A stretch of 64,000 bases of DNA from contig NZ_QZEZ01000005.1 of assembly GCF_003594885.1 (NCBI RefSeq), positions 62,001 to 126,000 on the forward strand. Direction: 5' to 3'. A program made the translations under genes and the position numbers. This DNA comes from Vallicoccus soli. Lineage in GTDB: Bacteria; Actinomycetota; Actinomycetes; Motilibacterales; Motilibacteraceae. The notes under the pieces were generated by a model. That model did not search any database. It had not been told where the DNA came from and saw nothing but the letters and a program-made list of their open reading frames with translations. Within the stretch, counting starts at the first letter, position 1, and every line of letters begins with the position of its first letter. Shown piece by piece: positions 47,333-58,300 of this stretch.

Positions 47333-48433
47333 TCAGCGCCCGGCCCACGCCTCCAGCTGCGCGGCGAAGCGGCGCCCGTCGCGGCGCCAGTCGAGGTCGG
47401 CGAGGGCGCCCTCGCGCCCGGCGCGCGCGCAGGCCAGCCGCAGCGCGTCGTCGTCGCGCAGCCGGCGCACGGCGGCCTCGGCCCCGGCGGGGTCGTCGAA
47501 GGGCACGACCAGCCCGCAGCGGTAGCGCTCCACGAGCTCCACCGACACCGGGTTCGGGGTGGTGACGACCGGGACGCCGCTCGCCATGTACTCCATGAGC
47601 TTGGTCGGGCGCGAGTGGGCGTAGTTGGGCTCGTCGTGCAGCAGGGAGAGCCCCGCGAGCGCGCCGGGCAGGAGCCGCAGCGCCTCCTCGTTCGGCACGA
47701 ACCCGTGCCAGCGCACGTCGCCGGCGGCGTGGGCCGCCTCGACCGCCCCGCGCACGTCGGCGTCGGCGGGCCCCACGAGCTCCACGACGACGTCGCCGCG
47801 CAACCGGCGCCCGAGCTCGACGAGCTCGAGCGCGCCGCGCGGTCCGGTGAGCCGGCCGAGGTAGACGACGCGGTCGCGCCCCGGCGGCGGGGGCTCGGCC
47901 TCGGCGACGAGCACGCTGTTGGGGACGACGGGGTGCGGGCGGCGGAAGCGGGCGGCGTACGCGTCCTCGGCGAGGGTCAGGTGCACCGCGCGCTCGGCGA
48001 GGCGCTCGGCGGCCCGCACCGCACCGGGCAGCGCCCGGCGCAGCGGCCCGGGCAGCCACGGCTTCATCCCGAGCGCGGCCGCGGTGTCCTCGTGGACGTC
48101 CCACACCACCGCGCGCCCGCGCAGCGCGGGGGCCGCCGCGGCGGCCGCGGCGAGCAGCTCGGGGTCGTGCAGGAGCACCACGTCGTGCCCGGGCCCCTCC
48201 TGCGCCAGGACCCGGCGGGCGGCGAGCAGGGCGCGGTCGCGCCGGCGGCCCATCGCGCGGGGCAGGTCGACGCCCCGCACGCCCTGCGGGACGGCCCGCC
48301 CGTACGCGGCGAAGGGCGCGGCGTAGGTGACCTCGTGCCCCGCGGCGAGCAGGCTGCGCAGCTGCCGGTGGCGGATGCGCGCGTCCTCGGGGTCGTGCAC
48401 GACGGTGACGACGAGCACGCGCAGCGCGCTCAT
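47333..48433 (-). CDS. family 4-type (GT-B) glycosyltransferase
   Basis: 366 residues. Glycosyltransferase group 1: N-lobe LVVTVVHDPEDARIRHRQLRSLL and DVVLLHDPELL; C-lobe RVVYLGRLTGPRGALELVELG, VELVGPADADV and the E-x7-E-like region NYAHSRPTKLMEYMASGVPVV. Retaining mechanism with a nucleotide-sugar donor is expected. The ATG overlaps the ABC ATPase stop (ATGA), making this the last gene of the minus-strand operon that also encodes the exporter and a sugar dehydrogenase. Confidence 0.92.
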   Translation of the reverse strand: MSALRVLVVTVVHDPEDARIRHRQLRSLLAAGHEVTYAAPFAAYGRAVPQGVRGVDLPRAMGRRRDRALLAARRVLAQEGPGHDVVLLHDPELLAAAAAAAPALRGRAVVWDVHEDTAAALGMKPWLPGPLRRALPGAVRAAERLAERAVHLTLAEDAYAARFRRPHPVVPNSVLVAEAEPPPPGRDRVVYLGRLTGPRGALELVELGRRLRGDVVVELVGPADADVRGAVEAAHAAGDVRWHGFVPNEEALRLLPGALAGLSLLHDEPNYAHSRPTKLMEYMASGVPVVTTPNPVSVELVERYRCGLVVPFDDPAGAEAAVRRLRDDDALRLACARAGREGALADLDWRRDGRRFAAQLEAWAGR

Positions 48434-49287
48434 GCCCGGCCCTCGTCGCGGAGCCGCTTGACGTGGCGCTCGTACGCCCGCACGACGCGCACCGCGGGGC
48501 CGTCGGCCCGCAGCTCGCCGTGGTCGATCCACAGCGCGCGCTCGCACGTGTCGCGGATGCTCTTCATCGAGTGGCTCACGAGGAACACCGTGCCGGCGGC
48601 CTCGCGCAGCTCCTTGATCCGCTCCTCCGAGCGGCGCTGGAACTCCGCGTCGCCGACCGCCAGCGCCTCGTCCACGAGCAGCACCCGGTGGGTGACCGAC
48701 GCGGCGATGGCGAAGCGCAGGCGGGCGCTCATGCCCGCCGAGTAGGTGCGCATCGGCAGGTCGATGAACTCGCCGATGCCCGCGAAGGCGACGATGTCGT
48801 CGTAGCGCTCGCGCACCTCCGCGGGGGTGAGGCCCAGCGCGAGCCCGCCGAGCATGACGTTGCGCTCGCCGGACAGGTCGTTGATGAGGGCCGCGTTGAC
48901 GCCCAGCAGCGCCGGGTTGTCCTCGGCGTACACCGCGCCGCGGCTCGGCAGCGTCAGCCCGGCGATCGTGCGCAGCAGGGTCGACTTGCCCGAGCCGTTG
49001 TGGCCGACGACCCCGATGGCCTCGCCCTCGCGGGCGACGAACGACACGCCCTTGAGCGCGTGGACCGTGCGCGCGCGCCGCACCCCCGCGCCCCGCCGCC
49101 GGCGCGCGTCCTGGTCCTTGACCTTGCGGCCCGAGGCGTAGACGCGGTACTCGACGTGGACGTCGTCGACGACCACCGTGGGGCGGGTCGGCCCCGGCGC
49201 CGGCTCCACCGCGGTGGTGCCGGCCGCGCCGGTGCCGCTCACGCCCCCCACGCCGCTCACGCCGCCCACCTCGCTCACGTCACTCAC
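48430..49287 (-). CDS. polysaccharide ABC exporter ATPase (Wzt/TagH-like)
   Basis: 285 residues. Walker A GVVGHNGSGKSTLLRTIAG near 90-108, the extended loop of polysaccharide exporters, signature YSAGMSARLRFAIA (Wzt-type instead of LSGGQ), Walker B RVLLVDEALAVGD and the H-loop FLVSHS. A variable 35-residue Gly/Val/Ser-rich N-terminus precedes it. There is no C-terminal carbohydrate-binding domain as in E. coli O9a Wzt, so the exporter probably does not depend on a terminal cap recognised here. It works with the permease whose gene overlaps its start by eight bases. Confidence 0.95.
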   Translation of the reverse strand: MSDVSEVGGVSGVGGVSGTGAAGTTAVEPAPGPTRPTVVVDDVHVEYRVYASGRKVKDQDARRRRGAGVRRARTVHALKGVSFVAREGEAIGVVGHNGSGKSTLLRTIAGLTLPSRGAVYAEDNPALLGVNAALINDLSGERNVMLGGLALGLTPAEVRERYDDIVAFAGIGEFIDLPMRTYSAGMSARLRFAIAASVTHRVLLVDEALAVGDAEFQRRSEERIKELREAAGTVFLVSHSMKSIRDTCERALWIDHGELRADGPAVRVVRAYERHVKRLRDEGRA

Positions 49288-50136
49288 GCGCGTAGCGCTC
49301 CTCCGCCTGCCAGAAGAAGACCAGCCCCACGAGCAGCGTCACCACCGCCCACGCCGCGCCCGCCGGCCACATCCAGGACGGGGTCGCCTCGGCGTCGGAG
49401 AACGCGTCGCGCACCAGCGTGATGAAGATGTGCACGGGGTTGGACTGCATGACCGTCTTGAGCGGGCCGTCCTCGACCGTGAGCTCGACGGAGTAGAAGA
49501 TCCCGCTGAGGTAGAAGAACAGCCGCGACACGAACGGCAGCAGCTGGGCGATGTCGCGGACGTGGATCGTCAGCCGGGCGGCGATGAGCGCGACGCCGAG
49601 GTTGAACGCGGTCATGAGCAGCAGCGCGGGCACGAGCAGCAGCCACTCCGGGCGCGGGGGCTCGCCCGAGGCGGCGTAGGTCACCGCCAGCACCACGACC
49701 ATCGGCCCCAGCGCGAGCGCCTGCTCGATGACCGTCGCCACGGGCAGCAGGACGCGCGGGAAGTGCAGCGTGCGGACCAGCCCCATGCTGCCGCTGATGG
49801 CCTTCGCGCCGTCGCTGAGGCTGCCCGACCAGTAGGCGAAGATGAAGACGCCCGCCACGAGGAAGGGCACGAAGCCCTCCGGGCGGGTGTCGCTGCGCAG
49901 CAGCAGCACGAAGACGAAGCCGTAGACCACGGCGTTGATGAGCGGGCGGATCACGACCCAGGCGATGCCGAGGCGGTCCTGCTCGGTGGAGGAGCGGAAC
50001 CGCGCCCGGGCGAGCTCCCAGGCGAAGTGCCGCCGGTCCCACGCCTGGGCCAGGTAGCGGCCGAGCGGAGGGCGCCCGCCCAGCCGCGGCAGGCCCGCCT
50101 CGCGCGCGACCTGCGCCGGCGGGACGCGCTGCGGGC

Positions 50137-50140
<4 letters not shown>
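49280..50140 (-). CDS. ABC-2 type polysaccharide exporter permease (Wzm/TagG-like)
   Basis: 286 residues. A soluble N-terminus ends in WELARARFRSSTEQDRLGIAW, the amphipathic gate-helix region of TagG/Wzm proteins. Six membrane helices follow, for example PLINAVVYGFVFVLLL, VAGVFIFAYWSGSL and LLPFVSRLFFYLSGIFYSVE, the last being a family hallmark. It exports lipid-linked glycan together with the ATPase. GTG 50140 overlaps the dehydrogenase stop (GTGA), and the end overlaps the ATPase start by eight bases. Confidence 0.95.
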
Positions 50141-51399
<1,259 letters not shown>

Positions 51400-51564
51400 G
51401 TGCACCTCCAGGGCGGGTCGGGCGCCGTTCGGCGTGCGGGCAGGTCGGGCTGCCACGAGCCGCCGTGCGGCGCCCCGCGGGACGCCCATCCTCGCACGCG
51501 GGCCGCCGCGACCCGTCGCACCGCGCGCCCCGGCGGGCCGCCCGGCGGGCCGGGCGCGGCCTCC

Positions 51565-51570
51565 TAGACT
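51565..51570 (+). promoter_or_regulatory. -10 box (TAGACT), repeat copy 1
   Basis: First of three identical TAGACT boxes at 227-base spacing; 58 bases before the duplicated GTG at 51623. Confidence 0.45.
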
Positions 51571-51791
51571 GCCCGGCGAGCGGCGCCCGAGGGGCCCGCG
51601 CGGAGCGCTGAGGGGGTTCGCCGTGGTGGGCGTCGCGAGGGTGCCCGCGCGCCGTTCGGCGTGCGGGCAGGTCGGGCTGCCACGGGCCGCCGTGCGGCGC
51701 CCCGCGGGACGCCCATCCTCGCACGCGGGCCGCCGCGACCCGTCGCACCGCGCGCCCCGGCGGGCCGCCCGGCGGGCCGGGCGCGGCCTCC

Positions 51792-51797
51792 TAGACT
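51792..51797 (+). promoter_or_regulatory. -10 box (TAGACT), repeat copy 2
   Basis: Second identical box, 58 bases before the duplicated GTG at 51850. Confidence 0.45.
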
Positions 51798-52018
51798 GCC
51801 CGGCGAGCGGCGCCCGAGGGGCCCGCGCGGAGCGCTGAGGGGGTTCGCCGTGGTGGGCGTCGCGAGGGTGCCCGCGCGCCGTTCGGCGTGCGGGCAGGTC
51901 GGGCTGCCACGGGCCGCCGTGCGGCGCCCCGCGGGACGCCCATCCTCGCACGCGGGCCGCCGCGACCCGTCGCACCGCGCGCCCCGGCGGGCCGCCCCGC
52001 GGGCCGGGCCCGGCCTCC

Positions 52019-52024
52019 TAGACT
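52019..52024 (+). promoter_or_regulatory. -10 box (TAGACT), repeat copy 3, promoter of the giant glycosyltransferase
   Basis: Third box, 58 bases before the GTG at 52077 that starts the real gene. If all three act, transcripts would carry zero, one or two leader frames. Confidence 0.5.
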
Positions 52025-52076
52025 GCCCGGCGAGCGGCGCCCGAGGGGCCCGCGCGGAGCGCTGAGGGGGTTCGCC

Positions 52077-55000
52077 GTGGTGGGCGTCGCGAGGGTGCCC
52101 GCCGCCGCCCGGCTCGTGGCGCGCACGTCCCTCGCGGTGCCCGAGGTCGTCGGCAGCCTCCTCTTCGACGAGGGGTGGTACGCCGCGCAGTCCGGCCTGC
52201 GCCTGCCCACCCGCGCCGCCGCCGCCGCGCACTGGCTGGCCCGCGGCCGCCACGCGGGGCACGCGCCGCACCCGCTGCTCGAGCCGCAGTGGTGGGACCC
52301 GCGGCCCGGCGCGTCGCGGCGGCGCGACCCCGTGACCGCGTACCGCAGGGCCCGGACCCTGCGCTCGCCGCACCCGTTCTTCGACACGGTCCGGTGGGTG
52401 CAGGAGCACCCGTCGGCGACCGCGCACCCCGACGGCCCGCTGGGGCACTGGCTCGCGGCGGCCGGCCCCGGCACCCCGCTCCCGACCCCCGCCCTCGGCG
52501 GCGAGCGCGCCGAGATCACCTGGGCGGCGGCGCGCGAGCGCCTCGCCGCCCTGCTCGCCGAGCACCGGGCGCTCGAGGCGGTGCGGCGGGCGCCGCGGGT
52601 GTCCGCCGCGTACGACCACGCGGCCGAGCGCCGCGCCCTGGCCGCCCTCGCCGCGGCCCCGCTGCCCCCCGCCGAGCCCGGCCGTCCCCTGGTCAGCGTG
52701 GTCATGCCGGTCCGCGACCGCGCCGGGACGGTCGGGGCGGCCGTCGCGTCGGTGCTCGCCCAGACCCTGCGCGACTGGGAGCTGGTCGTCGTCGACGACG
52801 GGTCGACCGACGGCTCGGCGCACGCGGCCGGGCGGGCGGCCGCCGGCGACGGGCGGGTCCGCGTCGTGCGCCGCGCCGCCGGCGGGGTCGGGGCCGCCCG
52901 GAACGCCGGGCTGGCGCTGTGCCGCGGCACCTGGGTCGCCTGGCTCGACTCGGACAACGCCTGGCGCCCCGAGCACCTGCGGGCCTGCCTCGCCGCGCTG
53001 GTGGCGACGGGCGCGCGGGCGGCGTACGACGACCTGGCCCAGCACGACGGCGGGCGCACCACGTACCGCGCCCTCGACGCGGGGCTGGACCACCTCCTCG
53101 CCCAGAACCACGTCGACCTCAACGTGCTCGTCGCCGAGCGCGCCCTCGTCGAGGAGGTCGGCGGCTTCGACACGTCGCTGCGCCGCGCCGTGGACTACGA
53201 CCTGGTGCTCCACCTGGCCCGGCGCGCCCGCATCGTCCACGTGCCGGTCGTCGGGGCGGACTACGAGGCGGGGGAGGGGCAGGGCGCGGCCCGCCTGACC
53301 CGCACCGAGCTGCCCACGTGGTCCGCCGTGGTCCGCCGCCGGCACCTCGTGGACGCCGACGCCCTGCGCGCCGGGCTCGCGGGGCGCGACCCCGGCGTGC
53401 TCAGCGCGGTCGTCCCCGCCCGCGACGAGCCGCGGGCCGTGCACGCGAGCGTCGAGGCGGCCCTCGACGCCGCCGCCCGCCCCGGCGAGGTCGAGGTCGT
53501 GGTGGTCGACGCCGGCTCGCGCCGCGGCCCGGCGATGGCGACCCGGGCGCTCGCGGCCCTCTCGCCGCGGGTGCGGGTGCTGCCCTGGTCGGTGCCGATG
53601 ACGCCCGGCCTCGCCGTGGCGCACGCGCTCGCGGGCACCGCGGGGGCGACGGTCGCGCTGCTCGCACCGGGCGACCGCCCCCACCACGGCTGGGCGACCG
53701 CGCTGCGCGAGCGCCTCGGCGCGGGCGGCCCCGCCCGGGCCGCGGCGCCCGTCGTGCTCGGCCCCGACGGCACGGTGGCCGCGGCCGGGCTCGAGGCGCT
53801 GCCCGGGGGTGCCCTCGCGCCGGCGCTGCGCGGCCTGCCCCCCGACGACGCGACCCGGGCCGGCTCCGCGCCGCTCGCCGCGGCCGGTGCGAGCGGCCTC
53901 GCGCTGCGCGCCGGCGACCTCGTGCCGCCGGACGGCGTCGACCCGCTGCACCTCGACCTCGACGCCGCCGCGGTGGCGCTGACCACGGGCCTCGCGGCGG
54001 CCGACCCCGGCGCGGTCGTCCTGGAGCCCGCCGCGCTCGTGACCCGGGCCGAGCCGCCGGCCGAGGACCCCGCGGCGCCCGTGCCGGGCGCGGGGGCGCC
54101 CCCCGGGCGCCCGGAGGCGCCCCCGCCCGCGCGGGCCGGCGCCGGCGCGGTGCGCGCGGGCACCGCCGCCGCCCGGGCCGGCCTGCGGGTGGTCGGGCAC
54201 CGCCGGGGCGCCGACGGCGGGCCGGAGCCGGTGCACGCGCACGCGGAGCGCGACCCGGCCCGGCTGCGCTGGGCGGTGAAGACCGGCGCACCGGCCGGTC
54301 CCGCGTCCCGGCGGTGGGGTGACGTGCACTTCGCCCGCTCGCTCGGCGCGGCCCTGGAGCGGCTCGGCCAGCAGGTCGTCGTCGACGGGCGGCACGCGGC
54401 CGAGCGCCCGAGCGCGTACCTCGACGACGTGGTGCTCGTCCTGCGCGGGCTGACCCGGGTCCGGCCCCCGGTCGACGGCGTGTCGCTGCTGTGGGTCATC
54501 AGCCACCCCGACCTCGTCGAGGACGACGAGCTGCGCGAGCACGACGCCGTCTTCGCCGCCAGCGCCGGCTGGGCGCGCCGCGCCGGGGAGCGGGCCGGCC
54601 GGGAGGTCGGGGTGCTGCTTCAGGCCACCGACCCGGCGCGCTTCCACCCCGGCGCCGGCAGCCCCGGCACGGGCGACAGCGTCCTCTTCGTCGGCAACTC
54701 CCGCGGCGTGCGGCGCCCCGTCGTGCAGGCGCTCGTCGACGCCGGCGTCGACGTCGCCGTGCACGGCGCGGGCTGGGACCGGTTCCTGCCGCCCGGCAGG
54801 GTGCGCTCGGGGCACGTCGCCAACGACCGCCTCGCCGGGCTCTACCGCTCCAGCGGCGTCGTCCTCAACGACCACTGGCCCGACATGCGCCGCGAGGGCT
54901 TCCTGTCCAACCGCCTCTTCGACGCCGCGGCGTCCGGCGCGCGGGTGGTCACCGACGAGGTGGAGGGGACCGAGGTGTTCGGCGGGCTCGTCGTGCCCGT

Positions 55001-55202
55001 CGACCCCGAGCGCGAGCCGGAGCGGCTGCGGGCCCTCGTGGCCGACCGCGCCGCCTTCCCGGACGACGCGGAGCGGGCCGAGGCCGGGCGCCGGCTCGGG
55101 CGGGAGCACTCCTTCGACGCCCGCGCGCGGGTGCTCCTCGACGCGGCGCTGGCGGCCCGCGCCGCCCGTGCGGCGGGAGCCGGGCCCGGGGCCCCTCGCT
55201 AG
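52077..55202 (+). CDS. giant multi-domain glycosyltransferase (GT2 + GT2-like + GT-B)
   Basis: 1,041 residues. An N-terminal module (about 1-190) with SLLFDEGWYAAQSGL and PLGHWLAAAGPGTPLP, a GT-A domain near 200-400 (LVSVVMPVRDRAGTVGAAVA, LVVVDDGSTDGS, WVAWLDSDNAW, FDTSLRRAVDYDLVL), a second GT-A-like domain near 440-660 (VVPARDEPRAVHASVEAAL) and a GT-B/group-1-like domain near 730-1035 (SVLFVGNSRGVRRPVVQALV, VVLNDHWPDMRREGFLSNRL). It probably adds more than one sugar to the exported glycan. GTG 52077 follows GAGGGGG; GTG 52080 is equally possible. Its 5' end is what the 227-bp unit duplicated. A paralogue follows 104 bases downstream. Confidence 0.88.
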   Translation: MVGVARVPAAARLVARTSLAVPEVVGSLLFDEGWYAAQSGLRLPTRAAAAAHWLARGRHAGHAPHPLLEPQWWDPRPGASRRRDPVTAYRRARTLRSPHPFFDTVRWVQEHPSATAHPDGPLGHWLAAAGPGTPLPTPALGGERAEITWAAARERLAALLAEHRALEAVRRAPRVSAAYDHAAERRALAALAAAPLPPAEPGRPLVSVVMPVRDRAGTVGAAVASVLAQTLRDWELVVVDDGSTDGSAHAAGRAAAGDGRVRVVRRAAGGVGAARNAGLALCRGTWVAWLDSDNAWRPEHLRACLAALVATGARAAYDDLAQHDGGRTTYRALDAGLDHLLAQNHVDLNVLVAERALVEEVGGFDTSLRRAVDYDLVLHLARRARIVHVPVVGADYEAGEGQGAARLTRTELPTWSAVVRRRHLVDADALRAGLAGRDPGVLSAVVPARDEPRAVHASVEAALDAAARPGEVEVVVVDAGSRRGPAMATRALAALSPRVRVLPWSVPMTPGLAVAHALAGTAGATVALLAPGDRPHHGWATALRERLGAGGPARAAAPVVLGPDGTVAAAGLEALPGGALAPALRGLPPDDATRAGSAPLAAAGASGLALRAGDLVPPDGVDPLHLDLDAAAVALTTGLAAADPGAVVLEPAALVTRAEPPAEDPAAPVPGAGAPPGRPEAPPPARAGAGAVRAGTAAARAGLRVVGHRRGADGGPEPVHAHAERDPARLRWAVKTGAPAGPASRRWGDVHFARSLGAALERLGQQVVVDGRHAAERPSAYLDDVVLVLRGLTRVRPPVDGVSLLWVISHPDLVEDDELREHDAVFAASAGWARRAGERAGREVGVLLQATDPARFHPGAGSPGTGDSVLFVGNSRGVRRPVVQALVDAGVDVAVHGAGWDRFLPPGRVRSGHVANDRLAGLYRSSGVVLNDHWPDMRREGFLSNRLFDAAASGARVVTDEVEGTEVFGGLVVPVDPEREPERLRALVADRAAFPDDAERAEAGRRLGREHSFDARARVLLDAALAARAARAAGAGPGAPR

Positions 55203-55305
55203 GGTGGTGCGCTGCCGACCGGGGTGACCGACCCGCCCGCGCCGGCCGGCCCGCCCGACCCGCCCGACCCGGCCCCGCACCGCGGTCGCCGAGACCAGGA
55301 GACCC

Positions 55306-58300
55306 GTGCGCCGTCCCCTCCGCCGCATCGTCCACGGCATCGCCCCGCTCGTGGGCAGGGAGCAGGAGGTCGAGCTCCGCCGGGCCGTGGACCGCGTGCT
55401 CACCTCGCCCCTCTTCGACGACGCGTGGTACGCCTGGCAGGCGCCCCGCGTCGAGGGCGGGCGCGAGGCCCTGGTGCGGCACTACCTCACGCGGGGGAGG
55501 TTCGACGGGCTGACGCCCCACCCCCTCTTCTGGCCGCACTACGTCGACCGCAAGCGCGCCGGGGACCCGTCCCTCGGCCCCGCCGCCGACCCGCTGCTGC
55601 GCTACCTGCGCGTGCGCTCGGCGCGCTACCGCTCCACCCACACGCTGTTCCACGCGGCGACGTACCTCGAGCAGCACCCCGAGGCGCTGGAGCACCGGCA
55701 CGGCCCGCTCGGGCACTTCCTCGAGCGCGCCGACGACGCCTCGCCGCTGCCCGCGCTGCCGCTCGACCCGCAGGCGCCCACCCCGCTCGTCACGTGGGGC
55801 GAGGCGCGCGAGCTGCTGCACGCGACCGCGCGCACCTGGGTCGAGCAGGAGGCGCTGCGCACCCGCCCCCGGCGCACCGACCGGTTCGACCGCGAGCGCG
55901 AGGCCGCGCTCGTCGCCGAGCACGCCGCGGCGCCGCTGCCCGGCGCCGAGGACGGGGACGGCGCGCCGCTCGTGAGCGTCGTCATGCCGGTGTGGAACCG
56001 CGAGCGGCTCGTGGGCCGGGCGATCGCCTCCGTGCAGGAGCAGACGCTCGGGGCCTGGGAGCTCCTCGTGGTCGACGACGGCTCGACCGACGGCACGCCC
56101 GAGGTCGTGGCCCGGGCCGCCGAGCAGGACCCGCGGGTGCGCCTGGTGCGCTCGGAGCACGTGGGCGTCAGCCGGGCGCGCAACGTCGGCGCCGAGCACG
56201 CCCGCGGGCGGTGGGTCGCCTGGCTCGACTCCGACAACGCGTGGACCCCGCACTTCCTGCGGACGATGGTCGGTGCCCTCGCGGCGGGCGGGCACCGTGC
56301 CGGGCACGCGGTCCTCGAGATGCACGCGAGCGGGGCCACCGCCTACCGCGCGATGCAGGGCGGGCGGCCCGAGCTCGAGGTCATCAACCACATCGACCTC
56401 AACGTCCTCGTCGTGGAGCGCGCGCTGCTCGACGAGGTCGGCGGCTTCGACACGAGCCTGCGCCGGGCCGTGGACTACGACCTCGTGCTGCGCCTCGCGC
56501 AGGTCACCGCGCTGCCGCTCGTCCCCGTCGTCGGCGCCGTCTACAACGCCCGCGACGAGGACGCCGACCGCATCACGGTCTCCGAGGGCAGCGCCTGGGG
56601 CGAGGTCGTGAAGAACGGCCGGCTCGTCGACTGGGACGCCGCCGCGGCCGTCGAGCGGGTCGCGGCGCTCACGACCGTCGTCGTCCCCGTGGGCGACGAC
56701 TGGCGCCAGGCGGACCTGAGCGTCGAGAGCGTGCTCACCGCCACCGGCGGGCACCCCGTCGAGGTGGCCGTGGTGGGCAACCAGACCTCCGCCGCCACCA
56801 CCCTGCTGTACGCGGCGATGGCCCTGCGCGACCGGCGGGTCTCGTTCCGCCGGTCCCCGGTCGACGTGCGCCGCGCCCTGGCGTCGAACGTCGCCGCGGC
56901 CGGGGCCCAGGGGTCGGTCGTCGTGCTGCTCGACGGGCCCGTGCAGGTGCTCGGCGACGGCGTCGGCGCCCTCGTGGAGGAGCTGGCGGACAGCGGCGCG
57001 CGGGCCGTCGAGCTGGTCGCGCTGGACCAGGACGGCGCGGTGCACGCGGCGGGCGCCGAGGTGCCCGGCGGGCTGGACCTGCCGGTGCCCCTGCGGCACG
57101 GGCTCGCCCTCGACGACGCCCGGCCCGCGCACGACGTGCCGCTGCTGCACGGCACCGCCCTCGCGGTGCGCACCGCGGACCTCGTCGCGGCCCGCGGCCT
57201 CGACCCGATCTACACCAACGGCTTCGAGGGGCCCGACCTCGGCCTGCGCCTCGCCGAGCACGCGGGCGGCGCCCTGCGCGTGGCCGGCGCCGGGGCCGCG
57301 GTCGTGGCGCCCGCCGTCGACGCGCCGGTGCACGCCGGCGACCGGAGCCTGCGCACCTGGCGCGAGCGCTGGTCCGCCACCGAGCTCGCCGGCACCGCGC
57401 TCTACACCGCGTCGGGCCTCACGCCCGCCCACTACGAGCCGACCGGGCGCCGGCGCACCCCGCTCGTGCCCGTCCTCGTGCGCAGCGGCGAGCGCGCGCC
57501 GGGCCGGCTCCGCTGGTCGCTCAAGATCGCCCAGCCGGTCCGCTCGCGCGACGACTGGGGCGACCTCTACTTCGCCCGCTCGCTGGCCGCGGCCCTGCGC
57601 CGCCTCGACCAGGAGGTCGTCGTCGACCTGCGCGAGGCGGCGGTGCGGCCCACCTCGTACCTCGACGACGTCGTGCTCGTCATCCGCGGCCTGTGGCCGG
57701 TGGAGGCGCAGCCGGGGCGCACCAACCTGCTGTGGGTCATCAGCCACCCCGAGGACGTGACCCCCGCCGAGCTGCGCGAGGCCGACGCCGCCTTCGCCGC
57801 GAGCGTGCCGTGGGCGCAGCGCGCCCGCAGCGCGTACGGCGTCGCGGTCGAGCCGCTCCTGCAGTGCACCGACAGCGCCCGCTTCGCCCCGCCGCCGGAG
57901 GGCGAGCCGCTGGGGCAGGGCCCGCGGGTGCTCTTCGTCGGGAACTCGCGCAACGTCTACCGCGAGATCGTCCGCGACGCCGTCGAGGTGGGCGCCCGGC
58001 CCACCGTGTACGGCACCCGCTGGGAGCAGTTCGTCGACCCGTCGCTCGTCGCGGGGACCCGCGTGGACAACGCCGAGCTCGGCCGGCTCTACGCCTCGGC
58101 CGGCGTGGTGCTCAACGACCACTGGGAGGACATGCGCGAGCACGGCTTCCTGTCCAACCGGCTCTTCGACGCCACCGCCGCCGGGGCCCGCGTGGTGTCC
58201 GACGCCGTCGCCGGCATCGAGCTGTTCGCCGGCTCGGTCCGCGGCTACCGCGACCAGGAGGAGCTGCGCGGCCTGCTCACCCGCCCCTTCGAGGAGACCT

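Larger units (their letters stand above)
51421..52101 (+). repeat. three tandem copies of a 227-bp promoter/start module
   Basis: This fills most of the 677-base gap between divergent genes. Copies run about 51421-51647, 51648-51874 and 51875-52101, set by the recurring CGTTCGGCGTGCGGGCAG at 51426, 51653 and 51880. They are nearly identical; copy 1 has GCCACGAGCC where the others have GCCACGGGCC, and copy 3 has a few changes before TAGACT. Each holds TAGACT (51565, 51792, 52019), GAGGGGG and a GTGGTGGGCGTCGCG start. In copies 1 and 2 that start opens a 71-codon frame. For copy 1 it runs 51623-51838, stopping 11 bases before the next start at 51850. Only copy 3 continues into the glycosyltransferase. 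Confidence 0.95.

Noticed and set aside
51421..52101. Insertion sequence or MITE as the origin of the 227-bp repeat
   Set aside because: No terminal inverted repeats, transposase or target duplication; the unit boundaries include the start of the downstream gene, which fits simple tandem duplication.
51564..55403. Long minus-strand frame opposite the first giant glycosyltransferase
   Set aside because: Composition is Arg/Gly/Ala/Pro-rich shadow sequence with no motifs, while the + strand frame has clear glycosyltransferase domains.
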